Part shown: positions 11,483-22,287 of the stretch, one piece after another
Position numbering within the stretch: position 1 is the first letter of the stretch
Layout: every line of letters begins with the position of its first letter
Source of the DNA: Bremia lactucae
Lineage: Eukaryota; Oomycota; Peronosporomycetes; Peronosporales; Peronosporaceae
DNA length: 64,000 nt
Direction: 5' to 3'
NCBI RefSeq assembly: GCF_004359215.1
Contig: NC_090610.1
Coordinates: forward strand, 10,681,083-10,745,082
The notes under the pieces: model-generated
What the model saw: only the letters and a program-made list of their open reading frames with translations
The model's database searches: none
Told to the model about the DNA's origin: nothing
Made by a program: the position numbers and the translations under genes

Positions 11483-12325
11483 CAAGACAGGGGAGACACG
11501 AAGCGTTTATACCCTCACAAGGTGATACGAGTGAGCAATTACATACGCTTGTAAATGGTGTAAACGGTAACATTGAGGGGAAGTTAGCCTTGCGGTAAGC
11601 CCTTCGTTACATGCTCTTTTAGAGCTAGACGAAATGTCTATTGATGAGTGCGGCTGAGCCTTAAAGGCTGGCGACTGATCTGAGATGGTGGTCATTGGAC
11701 CAACTATTGAGTTAAACTCATCGTTACTTCTAGACGAAGCTGTCCTGGATGACACAAAAGCTGCACTTAGTGCGCGTAATGGGTCATTGAATACTGAGTG
11801 TCAATAATGACACTATTGGCGGTTCGCCAGGGCATTTTGGGTCAAACCCTCCTAATGCACGTGAAGCGACACGTAAACGTTCGCTGGATAAGGACGTCGA
11901 GTTACCTAACTCCTTGTCGGATGTCAAATTAGACACCATGTCTCGCATAGAACCAATACAGGCTGGAAAACCCGGGGACGTGAATGTCCCGGCCTCTAAG
12001 AGACGTATTGTCTCCAATCCAAGACAGGATGGACACGAAGCGTGTATACCCTCACAAAGTGATACGAGTGAGCAAGTACATACGCTTGTAAATGGTGAAA
12101 CCGGGAACATTGGGGGGAAGTTAGCCTTGCGGCAATCCCTTCGTTACATGTTCTTTGGAGCTAGACGAACTGTCTATTGATGAGTGCGGCCGAGCCTTAA
12201 AGGCTGGCGACTGATCTGAGATGGTGGTCATTGGACCAACTATTGAGTTAAACTCATCGTTACTTCTAGACGAAGCTGTCCTGGATGACACAAAAGCTGC
12301 ACTTAGTGCGCGAAATGGGTCATCG
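11373..12325 (+). repeat. Larger tandem duplication between protease and RT in family B
   Basis: ATACTGAGTGTCA at 11373 and again at 11791 starts two related units (about 418 and 535 bp). Both contain the GGCGGTTCGCCAGG motif near the start, the CCCTCACAA..GTGATACGAGTGAGCAA block, and the same closing segment up to GGGTCATTGA or GGGTCATCGA. The second unit keeps extra internal sequence. Confidence 0.75.
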
Positions 12326-13560
12326 ATCCTTAAAGATCCTACGGATATCTTTTATTCCTTGATCAAGGAATTCCAAGATGTGGTATGTAATAATCCACCA
12401 TTTATTTTACCTCTGGATAGAGGTGTTCGTCATGAAATTGACTTGGTTCCAGGGAACGGTGTGACGTCATTGACGACTTCTTCCGTGCTAAGCACGAGGC
12501 TGGAATGGTACGAGAGAGCAAATCTCCCCATTCGACACCGACACTTTGTGTCAAAAAGGTAAATGGTAAATGGCGCATTGTTGATGCCTATAATAAGCTT
12601 AATGCTGTCACCATACCAGCACAAAACCCCATTCCTAGAAAGGATGTTCTTCAGAACAATATGGTGGGATGTACAATGTACAGTACACTGAACTTAGTCG
12701 ATGGTTACTACCGAATGCTAATGCGAGCTAGCGATATCCTGCTTACAGCGATTAGCACCCCAAGCGGTATGTTATGGGAGCGGTTGTTTATGCCACAAGG
12801 GCTTTCCAACGCCCCGGCAACATTTAATCGTCTAGTGACGCAACTGTTCCGCCCTCATCGAGGTTACGCATATACTTAATTCGATGACATCTTTGTCCAT
12901 AGTCGTGCGGAGCAGGGTCGTTCGGATATGGAAAACCATTTAGACCATTTGCGAGCAGCGCTCGAGTGTATGCACACAAATAAATGTATGCCAATGCATC
13001 TAAATGCATTTTGGGCGCAGACGAAATTCCTTTTGTAGGATGCTTCATTGGATAGCGAGGCCTTAGAGCGGATCCCGCTAAGGTAAAAGCAATAGTAGAT
13101 TGGCAGTTTTCGAAAAACCAAAAGGATTTGCGTATGTGGTTGGGTTTCGCCAATTATTTACACAAATATAACAATTACGCTGATATGGTTAGGGTGATAT
13201 GGTTAGGCCATTATCAAATCTCCTTAAAACGGATACAGAATGGTGCTGGACTAGCACCGAAAATAATGCTTTTCGAGCAGTAAGATAGTCTTATCCATGC
13301 CCCGATTCTGTCACTGCCAAACCCAAATTGGCCTTTCAGTGTCGTCTGTGACGCATCGGATTTTGCCATTGGCGGTGCTCTGTTACACACTGGTGTTATT
13401 GCGTTCGAGTCTAGACAGCTTAAAGCTGCGGAAAGAACTTCCCAGTTCATGACAAAGAGTTACTTGCTATGAAGTATGCTCTCGTCAAATTCAGAGTTCA
13501 TCTGCTCGGCTCTAAGCCGTTTGTGATACACATAGACCACGCGTCATAACGCACGGCGAC
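12221..13560 (+). pseudogene. Family B reverse transcriptase and RNase H, broken
   Basis: The polymerase begins with LDRGVRHEIDLVPG, frameshifts near 12500, and continues with ESKSPHSTPTLCVKKVNGKW, IPAQNPIPRKDV and MPQGLSNAPATFNRLV. A stop falls directly before the catalytic FDDIFVHS motif at about 12880. RNase H follows at about 13330-13560 with a VCDASDFAIGGALLH catalytic segment and ESRQLKAAERT, also frameshifted. The order and motifs are those of Ty3/Gypsy pol. It copies element RNA into DNA in functional relatives; here it cannot be translated intact. Confidence 0.8.
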
Positions 13561-15380
13561 TATGTCGCCCCATCTCTCACAGAGAATGTCCCGATGGCTA
13601 TCCTGTTTCGTGGAATACAACTTCGAGGTGAAGTATAAGCCCGGCAAGCAGAATGCTTTTGCCGATGCGATATCTCGCTGGCCGGATTATGAGCTCTCTC
13701 ATTTAATGACTATAATGTCGCCTATTCCTGAATTTATCCGTTCGGCTTACGCCAAGGATGAACAATGTGTAGTTCTGCTAGGAGCTCTAAAGAACTCTGA
13801 ATCAGGTTTTAAATTGAGGGCACAATTGCGTGCAAAGTTACATCGATTTTCTATGGATAACGACCTGGTTGCTTCATTGCATGGACGGTGCTAATCCTCC
13901 GCGTGTCGCTGTTCCTCATGATGAGGATTTGAAGTACCTAATCCTCTATGAGGCACAAGATACTGTCCTTGGTGGTCATCTCGGTAGAGAAAAGACCAAC
14001 GGCTATGTAAGCCAAATTTATTGGTGACCCAAACTTTATAAATGGATCAGCACATACGTTCGTTCATGCGAAACTTGCCAACGGGGTAAACCCTCGGCGC
14101 ATGTTGCTGCACCACCGACCCATAGGTTGTTGGGAGTCCATTAGTATGGATTCTGTTTTCGGTCTACCGAAAGATTCGGCCGGTAACTCCGGCATAGTGG
14201 TTTTTGTTGACCGATTATGCAAAATGGATCACTTAGCGGCTGTGTCGGATTCCATTGATGGTGCAGGTACAGCAAGGCTGTTCATCCATCGCGTGTTTCG
14301 ATAACACGGCTTGCCAGTGGCAATTGACTCTGCTCGGGACCCCGTTTCACAAGAGATTTCTGAAAATCAATTTTCGAGTGCTTGGCACCAGATTGGATTT
14401 GTCCACTTCGGACCATCCGCAGTCCGATGGTCAAACTTAACGTGTCAATCGCGTCATTGAAGACGTTTTACGCAGTGTGTGTGCTCAGACACTTAAGCGC
14501 TGGAGCTCAATGCTCCCAGTGGTGGAGTTTGCGCTTACTAACTGTCCATGCCTCTACAGGCTATACTCCGTTCTATGTCAACGGTCTCACCCACTCACGC
14601 GATCCGTTGACGATACCACTGCGTAGCTCAGGGCTTAGTTGGGGAGAATTAGCCGATAGGCTTGCTGATATCAGCCCTGTTATCGTTTGGAAACAAGTAA
14701 GCGAGTTTCTCGCGACGCGATTTAGTTTCTTAAGACATGTAAGGGATACGATGGCTGATAGCCAAGACAAACAAAAAGAACAAGCAGATGCCAAAGGCAG
14801 AAGCTGTATGAATTCTTATATGGTCGAGACCGAGTCTTACTAAACGCGAAAAATCTACCTACTGACTTTGTTTCCGCGGTCTTCAAGACCAAATTGCGCC
14901 CACGCGTTATTGGACCATTTACGGTCGTGGCCAACAAGGGCGTAGCTGATACGCTAAACCTTCCTAGCAAGCTGCGTACACACCCAGTGTTCTACGTTAG
15001 CTTGCTTAAGCCATATCGGGACCCTTCCCACGTGAACTTAAAGGCGCTTGCTCCGAGACAGGCGGTCGTGCCGCAGATTGCTGATCCTCACCAGGATGTC
15101 CAGCTAACCCTCTACACAAGGTAGCCGACGCTCCAGCATCGAAAGACGGTTTAGAACCGCCTCAAAAGAGCTCCCAACCCGAGCAAGGACCTCACGAAGG
15201 AGTTGGACCTCGTGCTTTAAAGCATTGAATGCTTCCGTCGAGATTTTGGCTCCCTCCCGCGCTGCTTGATGCGCGGGGGAACCTTCAGTTTCACTTGGAG
15301 AGACTTTTGAAGCGACGCCGTCGTAAGGGCCGATACCAGTATCAGGTGAAGTGGCTAGGTTATCCATTCCTCTTCTGAAA
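13561..15380 (+). pseudogene. Family B integrase and chromodomain, broken
   Basis: After the RNase H tail (FEVKYKPGKQNAFADAISRW) come an integrase HHCC finger (GGHLGREKTNG, then CETCQRGKPSAH), a catalytic core (SMDSVFGLPKDS, then DHPQSDGQT) and a C-terminal segment (VFYVSLLKPYRDP near 15000). A linker leads to a chromodomain strand, RYQYQVKWLGYPF, at about 15330-15360. Frames change at several points. The chromodomain would target integration to marked chromatin in active relatives. The antisense frame at 15104-16258 overlaps the chromodomain end. Confidence 0.78.
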
Positions 15381-16258
15381 ACTCTTGGGAGTTTGATGTA
15401 CGTCTTCGGCAAGATTGCCCGTAGGCCGTTGATGTTTTTGAGCGCCAAACTCAGGGTCAACTCGCGTCAAAAGACGCTTACCACCACTAGAAGTGGAATT
15501 AGGTGGATCCAAAGCCTCAGTGCGGCTTCGATCCATGGTTGCATGGTCAACCGAAGCACTGAATTTCGGCTAGACCGTTCTTCGTTTTGTTGCATAAATG
15601 CCGACAGTCATTGGCCTTTGGCCTTAAGCTTGGGGATATCGAAGCGAAGCTTCCGTTCCAAACGAACATCAGCCACATCCGCAGACTATCTAATATTTTA
15701 TATTGCGGAGGCGGCGGGCCCGATGGACCCAGTTCATAAATGAGATTTCGTTTTCACTTATGAAGAGCGTCGCGAGCAGCGATCTCTTCCGGCGTCCTCG
15801 CCGGTTACCAGAGGTCCAGATGGCCAAAATGTGACCCGCGATCTCTTACGCTCTAACGCACTAAGCGGAATGAATCTATATTCACTATGAGCTTTAGCTT
15901 TCGCTATCTCGGCAGCTCGTCGACGAGCATGTTACTGTATGAGGATTGCCCGCTCTTGCTCTTCATCGAGCGGATTTGTAATGATGTTGGGCTCAGGGTC
16001 CTGTGGCCTGCTCAATGCAGTTAAGACATCAGCGGCACCACGTTCTGGGAACAGATTCGGGGCCTGCCGACGTTCATCGAGAGGAGAAGGCGTGTAAGAG
16101 CGACGCTCTTTCTCCTCATCCTCTGTTGGAGAGTGACTTTCAAAGTCCACCATTCCCTCATCGTCGAGGAAGGAGCTAAGAATCTGTGACTCACGCTTGA
16201 TTGTCAAAGGACAAAGGAAAGAAAAACACAACTGGAAAGTTAGCTGTTTATTTTCCAA
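15104..16258 (-). pseudogene. Antisense ORF of family B element, decayed
   Basis: On the strand opposite pol, an ATG at 16258 (MENKQLTFQLCFSFLC) lies 56 bp inside the right LTR and opens an acidic then basic frame to 15932. After one stop (TAA) the same frame stays open to about 15750 and reads a basic ARRRAAEIAKAKAH stretch. A further open piece, 15460-15104, ends in a heptad-rich segment (FNALKHEVQLLREVLARV). Position, direction and C-terminal coiled coil match the family A antisense frame, though the sequences are too diverged for me to align. Function unknown. Confidence 0.5.
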
Positions 16259-16298
16259 CTTTAAGAGGAACTGAAGCGAATGTTGTCACTCGGTGTCA

Positions 16299-16314
16299 AC
16301 AGTCAGATGGGGGG
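16299..16314 (+). other. Polypurine tract, family B
   Basis: A CAGTCAGATGGGGGG-type purine run directly before the 3' LTR. Confidence 0.65.
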
Positions 16315-16796
16315 GGTAATGGGGCACACATCGGTTGGAGAACCGTTGTTGTGGTGCATTTACCATACGGGTAAAATTCCCTTTTATCTTATTTTAAAAT
16401 AGTTCATTTCTTAAATTCCATTCATTAGGGTAACAAATGTTGTCGCCGCCAGATATAAATCCGGCGGCCGAAATCCATTTTCAAATTATAGGGTATGGTT
16501 TTAGATCAAATAATAAAATAAAGTGCAGTTCTACTTTTGATCTTCAAGCGTTAAGTGCCTTTCTAAGGCTTGCGCATTGATCAGTAAGAGATAGAAGCCT
16601 TTTTAAGGTATATACTCTTGGGCACTAGTTGCCACTTGGTTCTACGAACCCCTGAATCCCTTAAACTAGGATTCATTAAGTTTTTTTAGCTTGTACGACT
16701 CCCTGAGTTGTTAAACCCATTAGCTCTATAGAACTAAGAGACTCTCTGAGTCTGAAAGTCTTCCACTGACTTCAGGAGCGAGGCAGCTCCGGTACA
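16315..16796 (+). repeat. 3' LTR, family B
   Basis: Direct partner of 1954-2427, ending GGTACA. It has a few substitutions and a small indel near the 5' end. Confidence 0.9.
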
Positions 16797-17715
16797 GCTT
16801 CTCCCTCGCTGCTCGGTTTGCTGCTCCTTCTTTCCGCTTTGTTTAAGACTCGCCAATCATTTGCGGGCGCTCTTGGCTTTTTCGCACTTGTAAAAAATCG
16901 TACATTGAACATCGCCAAACGAAAACACAGTTTATGATGGGCCCAGGGGCAGTCGCACCCATTACACTACTCTCATGTAGATAATTAGGTGTGTGGATAT
17001 AGCGTTTCCTTAATTTAATTTAGGGGGCTGTGATGTTCCAAAGGCCGGGTCCGGGCGATCTAAAGACGATTCTAAAGGAATAACTGTTGATTTTTGAATG
17101 ATATAGTGAAAAAAATATGACGTTTTTATTTAATACAGACGGGTAGGGATGTGTGGCTATACCGGCTCCCAATTATTAATCTGTAGTTTCTATTTAATTA
17201 AATCAAACAGACGGGGAGGGGTGTGGCTATACCAAAAGGTGCCTGCCCTAGAATTTTTACCAGAGAATTCGCCGCCTACAAATAGTTTTTTTTTTGTCCT
17301 GACAAATTTTTTTTTTTTGCCAAACACCGTCAATAAAGTGTCAATAAAGGTGCTCAGAAAAGTTGCAGGTTGACACACACTATTCATCTTGTACATCCAT
17401 CAAAACAGAATTGGGTACACGTCGGTGGGATTTGTACTTTTTCAGCAAACTTTGCTGCTTTTCCGGTTCGACCTTTTCGGTAAACGTCCGTGTATCGTAA
17501 TTTTCGAGTCAGGTTGATGGTCAAGATTTGAAGCGGGTGAGTGGGGTTAGTGGTGATGACTGAGCCTGGGTGAGGGCAGGGACGCATGCCATACAATGTG
17601 GGCCACAGTGTAAGGTCAAATGATCCAAAAATTGGCCACTCAAAATCTGGGTTGTGTCATGCACTGTATAGATTAACATTTAATTTGGACGTCTACCCTC
17701 GCATTTGTCATATCG
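16797..17715. other. Intergenic, no gene recognised
   Basis: AT-rich sequence with poly-T tracts. A segment around CAGACGGG..GTGTGGCTATACC occurs at about 17139 and again at about 17209, a short dispersed or tandem repeat. No convincing coding sequence. Confidence 0.5.
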
Positions 17716-18911
17716 TTAAGCTATTGTTGAACCTCCCAAATTTCGGCGAAAAGTTCGATAACATCCCCTAAGCGCATACGATGAGGTAGATCGAATGTCC
17801 GGCGCACAGACGACAATCCATCGAACAACAAATGAGCGGGAACCGGAGGTGGGCGTGGTGGACTGTGACAGATTTAGCACAATAAGTACATAGAGCGCGC
17901 TCCACTTTAAAAGTACGCACCGCGTTTGTGTGGCTCTAAGCCAGTTACCACGCGACTCCTGCCACGCACGCAGACCAACATTAAAAAAAGGTCCGTTGCG
18001 GCCTTGTGGCCACCACGAATCGGTATTGCTGGTAGCTGCAGCCATTTGGAAGCGATGCAAATGCTGCACAAGCCAGTCCAAAATTTCTGCAATGGCCTGT
18101 GTTGCCGCATCTTCATCCGTGATGTTAGAGAATGCAAAGCCACTGCGCTGATTATCGAAAAGCGACGTTTTAAAAGTTGCAGCAGTCAGAGGATTGGCTG
18201 CACATGAACTCGAAAGAGCCTTATACTACAGCGATTATTAACATTAGTTTTATAGCTTCAATTGTGCTCATAACGTACAGCTTTGGATGCAGCGTAGGGC
18301 GACTTTGCTCCGATCTGTAGCAGTATCGGAACAACGGGCGAATCTGCTCTATCTAATTCATCACTGTTTTCATATGATTCCCAAGATATATGACCCTTGG
18401 GACACATAGCGATAACGCAGTCCATCCCAGCAGACCGCTCCATGGCCACCTTAATCGATAAATCAGCACCCGCACCAACGCCAATGAGACCCACACGCTG
18501 AACGTCTTGCTTCTTCTTAAGATAAAGTGCTGCCTGATGCAAAACGGCCGCGTGCTCTTGCGTTGCGCTGTCCAACTGATAAAGGTCCAGCACCAGCACC
18601 TTGTAGCCTTGTTCTGCCAGCTTGTCAGCAAAGGAGATAGCCGTAATTCCATATCGTTCGTAGGTACCAGCTCTTGTGATAATTGAACGGATTGTGCGGC
18701 TTTGTTCGGCCACAAACACAACACCGGTGACGACGCGGCCAATATGCGAGGCCGGAGCCACAAAGTACGCATCGAGCTGCCGATCGTCTAATTTTACTGC
18801 TTGAGAAGTCGGGTCAGAAACATACCCAGTCGAGCAATCTAACGGAAATTGCAAAGTGTAGCCCGCCCCCGGATGCACAAAGTGTGAGCGAACAATGCCG
18901 GTGACGCTCAT
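17716..18911 (-). CDS. Dienelactone-hydrolase-like alpha/beta hydrolase
   Basis: Two exons: 18911-18275 and 18197-17716, with a 77-bp intron (GTTATG..CAG) that joins in phase. I chose the ATG at 18911 (MSVTGIVRSHFVHPG) over one at 18992 because the extra residues are AT-rich and unlike the fold. The protein carries the dienelactone hydrolase layout: AEQGYKVLVLDLY strand, VGLIGVGAGADLSIKVA elbow, PVVPILLQIGAKSPYA, and in exon 2 NQRSGFAFSNITDEDAATQA with the active-site-region SGF (usually HGF) and helix EILDWLVQHLHR. The nucleophile elbow normally reads GxCxGG; here no Cys or Ser is present, so it may be catalytically altered. About 90 residues follow the domain; another intron or an earlier end there is possible. 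Divergent from SEC62, about 210 bp apart. Confidence 0.75.
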
Positions 18912-19120
18912 TTTTAATTTAGGCAACAAGAATGACAAAAAGTAATTAGCAAAAAAGTTTTCTAGAATCGCTTTATAAATTGTCATTTTCACACACTAGA
19001 CACGACACGTCACTTGTTGCGGGTTAAGGGGTTGTTGTCAGTTAGTACTTTTGGGCTAATTCGAGAATTCAAATTCCACATTCCATTATTGAACGGACCT
19101 GGCGTAGCAAAGCTTCCTTG

Positions 19121-20240
19121 ATGAGGGCCGAAGATACAGCGAAGGCGGACCCGGACACATCGGTACGCACTTTAGAGTATCTAGGGATTGCGACATTTTG
19201 CACTTAGTGCTGCTTTGGAAAGGGACAAATGCAGATTACGATGAGGAAACTAACAACTTATTCTTCGTTGTGTTTAGACGATGGAGAAATCATGGGAGTC
19301 GGAGAAGGGAATTCGCAAGATGGCTGACTTGCTACGCGGGCGGAAAGGAATGCCATCACGTCATGCTGTGGAACTTGGGAAGCGCGTCGAATACTTCCGC
19401 GGTGATCGATTGGCCACCTTTTTGCTGTGTAGCCAACGGGTCAAGAAGTACTTTCCAGAACTTATTACTAAAGAAGATGCTTATTCGGTTGGCCGAGAGC
19501 TTGCTCAAAATAGCTATATTCATCGGTCCGAACGCGATGCTAAGAACAAGAAGATCCTTCAACCCACTCCCAAGCAGGACTTCTCGCCTGATGGTTATTA
19601 CACGTGGATGTATGAGGGTTCTAGGACCTTTCGCAATTTTTTGACAGCGCTTTTAATTATTGGCTTCCTGATTATTACTTGCTTTCCCATTTGGCCGCAA
19701 TGGGCCAAGGTAGCGCTCTGGTATATGTCTGTGACCTTCCTGATATTTGTCGCGATCTTCGTGGTGATTCGTCTCTTCATCTTTTTTATTCTCTGGATGA
19801 TAGGCTATGAATACTGGCTACTGCCTAATATTTTTGATGACAACTTGTCGGTTGCTGATTCGTTCGTACCGCTTTATTCGCTGCGCTCTACGGACTCGTC
19901 GGAACGCATATATCGCCTTGTTGGCCTTATTGCCTTTCTGTGCTTCTGCGTGTGGGTGAAAAACCAGCCCACGGACTTTGACGAATATATGGAGCTGACG
20001 AAGCAATTTACAGACGATATATACAGCGGCAAGCTTCTAAGCGATATGTCACAGAAAGATCAGGACAACATTGATGGCGTGAAGGTGCCCGATCTGAAGG
20101 ATCTCCTTATGGATGAAGACGAAGACGATGAGGACCAGGATGTTAAGTTCACTAAAATTTTAGACGATGATGATATAGAAGATTCTAATGTCCCACAGGC
20201 GACAAATGATAACGGTGAACCGGGAGATCGGGATTTGTAG
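19121..20240 (+). CDS. SEC62: SEC62, ER protein-translocation membrane protein
   Basis: Exon 1 is 19121-19162 (MRAEDTAKADPDTS) and exon 2 is 19278-20240, with a 115-bp GTACGC..TTTAG intron in phase; 334 residues. Sec62 works with Sec61/Sec63 in post-translational import into the ER. Visible features: an N-terminal cytosolic domain (FRGDRLATFLLCSQRVKKYF), two closely spaced membrane segments (FLTALLIIGFLIITCFPIWP and WYMSVTFLIFVAIFVVIRLF) separated by the family hallmark FPIWPQWAK, and a third hydrophobic stretch (LVGLIAFLCFCVWV). The tail is strongly acidic (DEDEDDEDQDV). An internal ATG at 19281 could be used instead, but the upstream exon splices in frame. Converges on the purple acid phosphatase with 87 bp between stops. 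Confidence 0.9.
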
Positions 20241-20327
20241 ATAATCAGTAGGTAGACTTATTGACGGAAGTCGACCAGTAAAAGCAAATACTTGAAAATT
20301 TCCAATAATGCATGCATGGCTATATTT

Positions 20328-22148
20328 TTATTCCCAACGAGTCAAGACGACCTGGTCGTATACGACGCCATTGCGATTCAATACGAACTGTATGTTCATG
20401 GACTCTTCGGTGGAATTGAAACGCAAGTATCCCCATTCGCCCACGTGAGCCACACTCCATTCACCAAGCTCACTGGAGAAACCCTGTTTTTCTAAATCAG
20501 CGCCTGCAGATCCGATAATGATGTGAACAGGTCCCTTGTTGTCCTTAGTACATTTTCCGTTACGCACAGCACAGCTGCGCTCGTAAGAGTGTTGGTGGCC
20601 CACTAGAATCAAGTTCACTTTGTACCTCCAAAGCAAATTTTCCACTTCATCGCGAAAATGCTGAGCCACTTGCCTGTCAGCTTTATCGCCTATTTGAGTT
20701 GTGTACATCATCCGGTGCGACGTGAGGACAACCCACGGGGTATTCTTCCGATCAACATTTTTCAGGTCTTGTTCCAACCACTTATATTGCTTCGATCCAC
20801 GCCGCCAATCGTGCTCTGACGAAATCTGAACAACATGGACACCACCATAGTCAAAGGAGTACCAATATATAGCGTTACCATTCAAAGGGGCACCCCAGCG
20901 GTAATACATCGGCACTGAACATTCACCAGACGAGTCTTCACCGTAATTAGCCCAAGATGGATGAAAATCCATTCGACCATCGTCACCCGCGGCTCCGCTA
21001 GGATCATTGTTGCCACCGGTAACATAATCATATTCATGATTACCAATGCCAATCATGTAAGGAACTCTTGTCGCGTACGGCTCAATCAAATGGAAAAAAT
21101 CGTCCCATATGTGCGCATGACCACGGGCATAACTGATATCGCCGAAGTGCAATAGAAAGCTATCATAACCATCCATCACTTCTTGAAAGGAACGTACAGC
21201 CGTGGATGTGGCCGCGGGAGCTGAGTTGACGCCCATGTCAGCGTACGCAATAAATTTAGCGCTCTTTACAGACACATCCGGTCGGCTTACAAAAGAATAG
21301 ACCGAGCTATAACCGTCCTTATCACTGCCGAATTTGTAATAGTATCGTGTTCCCAGCTTCAGGCCTTTCAATATTACTGTATGCATGATACCAGGGTCGC
21401 GAAACCATTGCTGACTCGTGAGATTCGCTGGGCGGTGGCACATTTGAGCAGCTGTGTAAGTCTGAAATGTGCCTTCGGCATGCTTGTTCAATGTAGCAGG
21501 ATCCAGCCCGTATCTGACCGCAGGCTTCTCACGTGACGCCGAATTGAACATCACGGACATCTCGTCAGTATTTTCAGTTAAAGCAATATGTCCATGCTTA
21601 GGGGCAGTGAATGCGTCAACCATACCCACTTCCGTTTGGGCGAGAAGAGCAAAAAAATTGCCTTTAGGCTGAAAGTTAAAGTACTCAACAGTATAATTGC
21701 AGCGCATCATGTACAGTGATGAGAAGCGAACAGAATTTGACAGCTTCGATCCATCGAGTTCATGCTCAGTGGCCGCCGTAATGTCGACTGTAACTAAAAA
21801 ATCCTTGTCGTGGGCTTTAGGGCCGCAGCTAAGACCTAAAAAGTCTGCCTGATGCGGCCGCTCTACCCCGCTCCACTGAATCACCAAATCCTCGCCATCA
21901 TTCAGGAGAGGTGGCATCGCAATCAGCGTCACACTTCCTAGCTCCGCGGCAACATGAACTTTATCGATGCTTGGCACAAAAATAGACGCGTCGTCGCGCT
22001 CAATATCCCAAACTTTATTATCGAATTGACTAGCGGGGCGGAACTTTTCGTCCGCTATATTGCGTACAGTGCCTGCTGTTTGGTAGATCGGCGATGGCTG
22101 GACAAATGCAGTCAAAAGAGCCAGGATGAAAAGAAGGCTTGCAACCAT
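20328..22148 (-). CDS. Secreted purple acid phosphatase (metallophosphatase)
   Basis: A single 606-codon frame. I chose ATG 22148 because it starts a clear signal peptide (MVASLLFILALLTAFVQPSP); an in-frame ATG at 22217 would bury it. An N-terminal fibronectin-like region is followed by the metallophosphoesterase core with the five metal-binding blocks in order: IAYADMG, GDISYARG, GNHEYDY, VVLTSHRMM and VGHQHSYER. Purple acid phosphatases hydrolyse phosphate monoesters with a Tyr-coordinated Fe-metal centre; the metal-ligand Tyr is present in GDISYA. The ending LRFNSTEESMNIQFV..NGVVYDQ is typical of plant-type high-molecular-weight forms. Probably extracellular or vacuolar phosphate scavenging. 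Divergent from cyclin C, about 139 bp between starts. Confidence 0.92.
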   Translation of the reverse strand: MVASLLFILALLTAFVQPSPIYQTAGTVRNIADEKFRPASQFDNKVWDIERDDASIFVPSIDKVHVAAELGSVTLIAMPPLLNDGEDLVIQWSGVERPHQADFLGLSCGPKAHDKDFLVTVDITAATEHELDGSKLSNSVRFSSLYMMRCNYTVEYFNFQPKGNFFALLAQTEVGMVDAFTAPKHGHIALTENTDEMSVMFNSASREKPAVRYGLDPATLNKHAEGTFQTYTAAQMCHRPANLTSQQWFRDPGIMHTVILKGLKLGTRYYYKFGSDKDGYSSVYSFVSRPDVSVKSAKFIAYADMGVNSAPAATSTAVRSFQEVMDGYDSFLLHFGDISYARGHAHIWDDFFHLIEPYATRVPYMIGIGNHEYDYVTGGNNDPSGAAGDDGRMDFHPSWANYGEDSSGECSVPMYYRWGAPLNGNAIYWYSFDYGGVHVVQISSEHDWRRGSKQYKWLEQDLKNVDRKNTPWVVLTSHRMMYTTQIGDKADRQVAQHFRDEVENLLWRYKVNLILVGHQHSYERSCAVRNGKCTKDNKGPVHIIIGSAGADLEKQGFSSELGEWSVAHVGEWGYLRFNSTEESMNIQFVLNRNGVVYDQVVLTRWE

Positions 22149-22287
22149 CGCTCCTCCTTCCTGAGTTAAGGCGGCCGTTTGATTGTGCGTGAAATGTGAT
22201 TGGTCTAAGCAATTCAATTTTATCTAGCCTTATATATTTAGCAACTGTCCGGGCTAGTTATTAAGAAACGGCCGTCGCACCGACACC

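Larger units (their letters stand above)
1954..16796 (+). mobile_element. Family B Ty3/Gypsy retrotransposon, decayed, with nested insertion
   Basis: Two direct LTR copies (1954-2427 and 16315-16796) flank plus-strand gag, protease, reverse transcriptase, RNase H, integrase and chromodomain remnants in the Gypsy order. A primer-binding site follows the left LTR and a G-rich polypurine tract precedes the right LTR. A complete 7,053-bp family A element is inserted in gag at 3204-10256, so family B is the older insertion. Without the nested element it is about 7.8 kb. Many stops and frameshifts make it non-autonomous. The 5 bp outside each LTR (CACCC and GCTTC) do not match, so the target-site duplication has been lost or the two ends come from different insertions. 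Confidence 0.9.

Noticed and set aside
17149..17373. Short plus-strand frame and its antisense partner
   Set aside because: Runs through poly-T tracts and short repeats with no motif; typical of AT-rich intergenic sequence.
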